Shown here piece by piece: positions 58,905 through 64,000 of a stretch of DNA of 64,000 nucleotides (the first letter of the stretch is position 1; each line of letters starts with the position of its first letter). The position numbers and the translations under genes are program-made. Source of the DNA: a bacterium (GTDB lineage Bacteria; Vulcanimicrobiota; Vulcanimicrobiia; Vulcanimicrobiales; Vulcanimicrobiaceae); contig JAJYCL010000004.1 in the NCBI GenBank assembly GCA_021778415.1, forward strand, positions 53,173-117,172. The letters run 5' to 3'. The notes beneath the pieces were generated by a model, which saw nothing but the letters and a program-made list of their open reading frames with translations, was not told the origin of the DNA and made no database searches.

Positions 58905-59608
58905 CGCGCTCTCTTGCTGTGCGACGGAGCGGTGTGCCCTCAGGAATCATTGCGCTTCCGGTTCGGACGCGCCTTATTCGGCACGGAGATGATCTGGGCG
59001 AGGTGATCGGCGCGGCCGTGCGCGGAATCGCCGGCACTGGCGACGTTGTGGCGATCTCCGAGACTGCCGTGGCGATTGCCCAAGGAGCGTTCGTCGCAGC
59101 CGAACATGTACGCCCCAGCAAGCTCGCCTATCTCTTGGCGCGACGCGCCGGCGCCTTAGCGACGGTCAACCAACCCGAGTCCATGCAATTAGTGATTGAT
59201 GATGTCGGCGTGCCAAAGACGCTCTACGCGGTTGCAATGCACGTTGTGGGATTGCTCCGCGGCAAGCGCGGAGTCTTTTATGAGATTCTTGGGCCGGCGA
59301 TTACCGCAATCGACGGATATACCGGCACGCTGCCGCCGTACGAACGAGCGATCGTTCTTGCGCCGTTGCAACCGGATGAAACGAGCGAAGCCATTGCAAC
59401 GCGCGTCGGCTGCGGCATTGCCATTGTCGATGCAAACGATCTTGAGCGAGCGGTCGTTTTGGGTGCCTCGCAGGGTGTCGATCGAGGGCTCGTTGAGCGA
59501 TCGCTGCTCGATAATCCGCACGGAAATGGCGACGAACAAACGCCGGTGGTCGTCCTTAAATGGCGTGGTCATGGGCGAAATCCGCTCGTTGCGGAGGTGG
59601 CATCATGA
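58901..59608 (+). CDS. CofE-like (F420-0:gamma-glutamyl ligase family) protein within the dcw cluster
   Basis: 235 residues, ATG 58901 overlapping the murF stop (ATGA) and itself overlapping the mraY start. The pattern follows CofE: LPVRTRLIRHGDDLGEVIGAAVRG, GDVVAISETAVAIAQGA, and the C-terminal GCGIAIVDANDLERAVVLGASQGVD, which parallels the CofE ITDTNGR..RRGVVG..IG region. The CofE NAGID motif is absent (AITAIDGYTG in its place). CofE-type enzymes add glutamate in gamma linkage to coenzyme F420; a homologue inside murF-mraY may instead act on a cell-wall precursor or another acid. No F420 gene is visible in this window. Confidence 0.7.
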   Translation: MTRSLAVRRSGVPSGIIALPVRTRLIRHGDDLGEVIGAAVRGIAGTGDVVAISETAVAIAQGAFVAAEHVRPSKLAYLLARRAGALATVNQPESMQLVIDDVGVPKTLYAVAMHVVGLLRGKRGVFYEILGPAITAIDGYTGTLPPYERAIVLAPLQPDETSEAIATRVGCGIAIVDANDLERAVVLGASQGVDRGLVERSLLDNPHGNGDEQTPVVVLKWRGHGRNPLVAEVAS

Positions 59609-60624
59609 TAGGGCCGCTTGGACTCATCGAGTTCTCGTCGAGGCCGAGCGTAAGCGATATCATCATGATGGCCGGGGTTTGCATCCTCGCCGGTTTTGCG
59701 ATCGTTGCCATCGGCGGGTTGATTTTGTTGCCGATACTACGACGATTTCAGTTCGCACAACACGCCTATGAAGATGCACCGGAGACGCATCAAAGTAAAA
59801 CGGGAACTCCGACGATGGGCGGTATTCTTTTTGGCCTCGCCTTGCTTCCGATGATAACAAGTTTTGGTGTTCCATTTGAAAATTCACTATTGTATACGAT
59901 TCTGGCCTGCGGGCTCATCGGATTGATCGATGATTTCATCGGTGTACGCTTCGGCCGGAATCGCGGCTTACGCGCACGCACGAAATTGTTGATGACGGCG
60001 CTCGTCGCCATTCTGTTTTTGCGGGCTATCGACGGCAGCTATAGTTTCTTTCCGCGTGATGTCTTGCTGCACGTCGGCGGATACAGCCTGATCGCACCAC
60101 ACTGGCTTTGGATTCTCTTAGGAATCATTGCCATTACCGGTTGCATGCATGCTGTTAATTTGACCGATGGGTTAGATGGCTTGGCCGCAGGAACGATGTT
60201 AGCGCCGCTCGCCGTTATTGCATGGCTAGGATTTCGATTCGTTCTGCCGGCCGTGAGCGAAGCTGCACTCCTCGGGTTTGGTGCCTGTCTCGGATTTCTG
60301 CTGTACAACCGACATCCGGCGAAAATTTTTATGGGTGATACCGGTTCGCTCTTGCTCGGCGGGTTGTTTGCTTGCACCGCGATTGTAGCCGGCGAAATGC
60401 TGTTGCTGATTATTATCGGCGGCGTCTTCGTCGCCGAGGCCCTCTCGGTGATGCTGCAAGTGTCGTATTTTAAACTCAGCGGAGGCAAGCGCATCTTTCG
60501 TATGAGTCCTCTGCATCATCATTTTGAAGTGGGCGGAATGAGCGAAGTCGCAGTGACATCGCGCTTTTGGATTGCCTCCATTCTCCTGAGTATTCTCGGA
60601 TACTCGCTTGTGAGGTGGGGATGA
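59605..60624 (+). CDS. mraY: Phospho-MurNAc-pentapeptide translocase
   Basis: 339 residues, ATG 59605. Ten or so membrane helices; hallmark motifs KTGTPTMGGILFG, GLIDDFIGVRFGRNRGLRARTKLL, HAVNLTDGLDGLAAG, AKIFMGDTGSLLLGG and RMSPLHHHFEVGG with its His-rich catalytic loop. It transfers phospho-MurNAc-pentapeptide to undecaprenyl phosphate, making lipid I. murD follows with an ATGA overlap. Confidence 0.98.
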   Translation: MIGPLGLIEFSSRPSVSDIIMMAGVCILAGFAIVAIGGLILLPILRRFQFAQHAYEDAPETHQSKTGTPTMGGILFGLALLPMITSFGVPFENSLLYTILACGLIGLIDDFIGVRFGRNRGLRARTKLLMTALVAILFLRAIDGSYSFFPRDVLLHVGGYSLIAPHWLWILLGIIAITGCMHAVNLTDGLDGLAAGTMLAPLAVIAWLGFRFVLPAVSEAALLGFGACLGFLLYNRHPAKIFMGDTGSLLLGGLFACTAIVAGEMLLLIIIGGVFVAEALSVMLQVSYFKLSGGKRIFRMSPLHHHFEVGGMSEVAVTSRFWIASILLSILGYSLVRWG

Positions 60625-62042
60625 ATTCGCCCGACGCAACGCATTTTGCGTTCGATGTGCATGAGCGAGTCGTGATCATTGGCATGGGGAAAACAGGCCT
60701 TGCCTGTGTTGATGTGCTCCGTGATCGTCGTTGCACGGTGTTTATTACCGATGAAATGCCGGTAGCGGCGCTTGAGCCGGCGATGACTCACGTGCGAGAA
60801 AAAGGCGCACGATTCGTTCCCCCGAGCGAATTGGCATCAATACTCGACGACATTACCGTTGCCGTCATTTCGCCTGGTGTTGGGCCCACGTCGCCGGTTG
60901 TTCTTGCAGTGATGAATGCCGACATTCCGATTGTCGGTGAAATCGAACTTGCCTATTTACTTTCTCGAGCACCTATTATTGCGGTGTCGGGAACCAAAGG
61001 GAAATCGACGACGACGGCCTTAATCGGCCACTTTCTCCGCGAGAGCGGGCGCACTGTTCGCGTCGGCGGGAACATTGGTAATCCGCTTGTCGCCGAAGTC
61101 AGCCAGATCGGGCCCGATGGTTGGATCGTCGCCGAAGTATCGTCGTTTCAACTCGAATCGACGCGAACATTTCGGCCGCGGGTTTCGGTTCTCTTGAACC
61201 TCAGCGAAGATCATCTCGATCGCTATGCCTCAATGGATGAGTACGCTGCCGCGAAGTTTCGAATCTTTACGAACCAAGGCCTAAGCGATTACTTCGTCGG
61301 TAACCTTGATGACAAACGCGTCGCTGAACTGCATTGGCAATTTTCGGGCGAAATGCGCATGGAAGCTCGTCAGCTTTGGTTTACGTTACGCGATGACGCA
61401 CGCCATGCGACGATGTATGTTCATGACGAGGCGATTTGGTATGCGCCGATCACCGGGGACCCGCGGGCCATTCGAATTGCCGGCATCGATGAAATGCCGA
61501 TTCCCGGGCAACATAGTATTGCAAACGTGATGGCTGCGATGTTGAGTGTCCTTGCCATCGGCGTTGATCCGATGAGATTACATTCGTGGCTTTCCAGCTA
61601 TCGTCCACCGGCGCACCGATTGATGCATGTCGCAACTGTCGATGATGTTGCCTATATCGACGATTCGAAGGCGACGAATCCGGCGGCGGTCATCGCCGCT
61701 CTGCATGCGTTTGCTCGGCCTATTGTGCTCATTGCGGGCGGACGATCGAAAGGGACCGATTTTGCCGCGCTTGGTGCGGCTATCCGGGAGCGGGCTCACC
61801 GCGTCGTTGTCATCGGCGAGGCAGCCGATGAAATCGCCGCGCTTTGCGGCGACGTTCCCACGAGCCGTGCGACATCGATGCAAGAGGCGGTCGCAATTGC
61901 TCAACGTTCATCTCAGGCAGGTGATATTGTCTTGCTCTCGCCGGCCTGCGCGTCGTTCGATATGTTCAAGTCGGCAGAAGACCGGGGCGATCAATTTATC
62001 GCGGCAGTTCACGCTTTGAATGGAGTCCATGTCGATGCGTAA
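60621..62042 (+). CDS. murD: UDP-MurNAc-L-Ala:D-Glu ligase
   Basis: 473 residues from ATG 60621. N-terminal Rossmann domain (RVVIIGMGKTGLACVDVLRD), ATP loop IAVSGTKGKSTTTALIG, EVSSFQLESTRTFRP, NLSEDHLDRYASMDEYAAAKFRIF, and DDSKATNPAAVIAAL, all MurD hallmarks. It adds D-Glu to UDP-MurNAc-L-Ala. The C-terminus overlaps ftsW by 8 bp. Confidence 0.97.
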   Translation: MNSPDATHFAFDVHERVVIIGMGKTGLACVDVLRDRRCTVFITDEMPVAALEPAMTHVREKGARFVPPSELASILDDITVAVISPGVGPTSPVVLAVMNADIPIVGEIELAYLLSRAPIIAVSGTKGKSTTTALIGHFLRESGRTVRVGGNIGNPLVAEVSQIGPDGWIVAEVSSFQLESTRTFRPRVSVLLNLSEDHLDRYASMDEYAAAKFRIFTNQGLSDYFVGNLDDKRVAELHWQFSGEMRMEARQLWFTLRDDARHATMYVHDEAIWYAPITGDPRAIRIAGIDEMPIPGQHSIANVMAAMLSVLAIGVDPMRLHSWLSSYRPPAHRLMHVATVDDVAYIDDSKATNPAAVIAALHAFARPIVLIAGGRSKGTDFAALGAAIRERAHRVVVIGEAADEIAALCGDVPTSRATSMQEAVAIAQRSSQAGDIVLLSPACASFDMFKSAEDRGDQFIAAVHALNGVHVDA

Positions 62043-63216
62043 TTCCGTTCGTCGGGATATCCGTAGCGCTCCGCCCGAAAGGGAATCGAGCAGTCTCGAT
62101 ACGCTGCGGTCCTATGTGGCTTCGCCTCCGGATACCTGGCTTTTTGCCGTCGTCGCGCTCTTAGTTGCGATCGGTATGATGATGATCTTCTCGGCATCGA
62201 ATGCGATGGCATTCACCGAGCATCAGGATGCAGCGTACTACCTCAAGCGACAGCTTATCTGGTTAGTCGTTGGAGCAATTGCCGCCTACGGTGCGTTTCG
62301 TATCGACTATCTTGCTCTGCGAAAATTTGCTCCCTATTTGATCGGTGCATCGGTCTTGGGTCTCATTGCCGTGCTGGTTCCGCATCTGGGTATTGATGTG
62401 AATGGCGCCCGGCGCTGGCTTGGAGCTGGTCCGCTCTCGATCCAACCATCCGAGTTTGCTAAGCTTTCGCTTGTCATTTATCTTGCGGCAGTGCTTGCCG
62501 CGCGCGGGGAGCGTGTCACCTCGCTTGTGCGTGGTCTCTTTGCGCCGAGTCTTGTCGTCGCGATCACCTGTATGCTCGTCGTGAAAGAGCCGGATATGGG
62601 AACGGCTTCGTTATTGGCATTTACAGCCATAACGATGTTTTTTCTCTCCGGAGCTCGCATTTCGCACTTGGTCATGATGGTTGGTTCGACGCTGCCGGTT
62701 GTTACTGGAATCATTTTGCTCAATCCCTATCAACGCGCCCGCATCTTTGCCTTTATCGATCCGTGGAAAGACCCGCAAAATTACGGATTTCATATTATCC
62801 AATCGCTCTATGCCCTTGGCAGCGGTGGGATGTGGGGCATGGGATTGGGAGCATCGCGAGCGAAATTTTTCTATCTTCCTGAGCAGTATACCGATTTTAT
62901 TTTCTCGGTATTAGGCGAAGAACTCGGCCTCTTTGGAACGCTCGTCGTCGTGATGCTCTTTCTTGTTTTGGCCTATCGAGCGACGAAAATCGCATTAGCA
63001 GCACCTGATCGCTTTGGTTTTCTCCTTGCATCGGGATGCGCGGCATTTATTGTGATTCAAGCATTTGTCAATATCGGCGTCGTTACCTCATCGTGGCCGG
63101 TAACGGGCGTTCCACTTCCGTTTATTTCCTTTGGTGGAAGCTCGCTCGTCGTCAATCTTGTGGCAGTTGCACTTATTGCCAATGTTGGGCGGTATCGACG
63201 CATAGCAGGTAGTTAA
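62035..63216 (+). CDS. ftsW: Peptidoglycan glycosyltransferase FtsW
   Basis: 393 residues from ATG 62035, which has GGAG nine bases upstream; ATGs at 62020 and 62029 are alternatives. SEDS family with ten membrane helices: LVAIGMMMIFSASNAMAF, NGARRWLGAGPLSIQPSEFAKLSLVIYLAAVLA, NYGFHIIQSLYALGSGGMWGMGLGASRAKFFYLPEQYTDFIFSVLGEELG and PFISFGGSSLVVNLVAV. It polymerises lipid II at the septum, paired with FtsI. It is placed between murD and murG as usual. Confidence 0.96.
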   Translation: MRNSVRRDIRSAPPERESSSLDTLRSYVASPPDTWLFAVVALLVAIGMMMIFSASNAMAFTEHQDAAYYLKRQLIWLVVGAIAAYGAFRIDYLALRKFAPYLIGASVLGLIAVLVPHLGIDVNGARRWLGAGPLSIQPSEFAKLSLVIYLAAVLAARGERVTSLVRGLFAPSLVVAITCMLVVKEPDMGTASLLAFTAITMFFLSGARISHLVMMVGSTLPVVTGIILLNPYQRARIFAFIDPWKDPQNYGFHIIQSLYALGSGGMWGMGLGASRAKFFYLPEQYTDFIFSVLGEELGLFGTLVVVMLFLVLAYRATKIALAAPDRFGFLLASGCAAFIVIQAFVNIGVVTSSWPVTGVPLPFISFGGSSLVVNLVAVALIANVGRYRRIAGS

Positions 63217-63218
63217 GC

Positions 63219-64000
63219 ATGCGCGTGCTCTTTACAGGTGGTGGAACCGGCGGACATCTCTACCCGGCAATTTCTATCGCGCAAGCGCTTCCCGAGCAGA
63301 CGGAAATTCTATTTGTCGGAACGCAAGATCGCATGGAAGCGGACATTATTCCCGATGCAGGCTATCGGATTGCCTTCGTTTCTGCAAAGCCATTAGTTCG
63401 ACGGATTTCGTTTGGGATGTTGGCATCGCTTTGGGCCAGCGCAATCGGCATCGTTCAGAGCTTGCGTATCGCTGCACGCTTTCGACCGGATATGGTCATT
63501 GCGACCGGTGGGTACGTCTGCTTTCCGGTTGTTGTCGCGGTGTGGATTCGCAAAATTTTACGTCTTGGAAGGTGTGCAATTGCGCTTGTCGAGCCAAATG
63601 CGCAACCGGGAATCACGACACGCGCATTGATTCCGCTGTGTGATGAAGTCTGGGGTGCCTTTGCTCCGCCGTCGGCACATCGTTTCGTAAAGACGGGCGT
63701 TCCTATTCGCGCTTCGGTGAGAGTCCTTCCGCCGCGCAACGAAGCACTCGAACGATTGGGGATGTCGGGATATCGCAACACGCTGCTTGTCGTCGGCGGA
63801 AGTTTGGGTGCGCGAAAAATCAACGATGCCATATTGGGACTCGTTGGCGCACATGGCGTACCCGATGGTTGGCAGATCATGCTCGTGACGGGAAAATCGG
63901 ATTTCCAACGCGTGAATACCGTCTTGCATACGAACACATCGGTCCGTGGCGTGCCGTATCTCGCCGATATTGCCGACGCCTATGCCGCCGCCGATCTCGT
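63219..64000 (+). CDS. murG: UDP-GlcNAc:lipid I GlcNAc transferase (3' end outside window)
   Basis: About 260 codons are seen, running off the right edge. It starts MRVLFTGGGTGGHLYPAISIAQAL (the GGGTGGHxxPA signature) and continues with ATGGYVCFPVVVAV, EPNAQPGITTRAL, TGVPIRASV and VVGGSLGARKINDAI (start of the UDP-GlcNAc-binding half). The ATG lies two bases after the ftsW stop. It makes lipid II on the inner face of the membrane. It was identified directly from the nucleotide sequence. Confidence 0.97.
   Translation, partial: MRVLFTGGGTGGHLYPAISIAQALPEQTEILFVGTQDRMEADIIPDAGYRIAFVSAKPLVRRISFGMLASLWASAIGIVQSLRIAARFRPDMVIATGGYVCFPVVVAVWIRKILRLGRCAIALVEPNAQPGITTRALIPLCDEVWGAFAPPSAHRFVKTGVPIRASVRVLPPRNEALERLGMSGYRNTLLVVGGSLGARKINDAILGLVGAHGVPDGWQIMLVTGKSDFQRVNTVLHTNTSVRGVPYLADIADAYAAADL

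Noticed and set aside
1..64000. CRISPR arrays, tRNA or rRNA genes
   Set aside because: No regular spacer-repeat pattern, cloverleaf or rRNA-like segment was found by reading; a dedicated scan (tRNAscan-SE, CRISPR finder) was not possible here.

Overview
The window is a contiguous piece of a moderately GC-rich bacterial chromosome, dense with housekeeping genes. The bacterium is almost certainly a diderm that makes LPS: it carries LptC-, LptD- and LptF-type LPS export proteins, Lnt, many lipobox proteins and a MurE with the DNPR (meso-diaminopimelate) signature. The gene mix (split transketolase, UbiA/UbiD-type quinone genes, Pro/Thr-rich lipoproteins, dcw cluster, PntA1/PntA2/PntB) would fit an uncultured soil or permafrost lineage such as Candidatus Eremiobacterota. 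That placement is an inference from gene content and was not tested by phylogeny.

Layout. 1-7.3 kb: a minus-strand operon (UbiD-like, UbiA-like, ABC substrate-binding protein, coupled by 4-bp overlaps), then a small isomerase-like protein, an SDR and a large secreted M1-type protein with no zinc site. 7.4-13.9 kb: pnp with its terminator, ggt, a two-subunit transketolase and a DUF1648 protein. 14-21.6 kb: an accessory region. It holds a beta-helix lipoprotein gene with one in-frame stop; a 3.4-kb segment bounded by 52-bp inverted repeats that carries a Panacea-type toxin-antitoxin pair, a ruined IS, a possible structured RNA and a helix-turn-helix-like protein; then secreted and lipoprotein genes. 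21.6-32 kb: rpsO, fabG/phaB, doxX-like, recQ, a PUA-like/PD-(D/E)XK nuclease, the pnt operon and a FAH-family operon. 32-40.4 kb: an alpha-2-macroglobulin-like fragment, polA, a DUF192 gene, mutM, rpsA and coaE. 40.3-50.5 kb: a D-aminoacylase-like protein missing key metal ligands, a KGG-repeat protein, and the envelope genes lptC, lnt, lptD, lptF and a lytic transglycosylase. 50.5-52.4 kb: higBA sitting next to the remnant of a YHYH-protein paralogue. 52.5-64 kb: the dcw cluster mraZ-rsmH-ftsL-ftsI-murE-murF-(CofE-like)-mraY-murD-ftsW-murG, tightly overlapped, with a textbook MraZ operator array.

Points most worth following up: two proteins of enzyme families that have lost catalytic or metal-binding residues (M1 aminopeptidase and D-aminoacylase); a CofE-like F420 ligase homologue translationally coupled inside the dcw cluster; the inverted-repeat-bounded Panacea element; the beta-helix lipoprotein gene interrupted by a single TAA; and three accessory genes or cassettes each bordered by duplicated pieces of the neighbouring gene. 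No tRNA, rRNA or CRISPR was seen.
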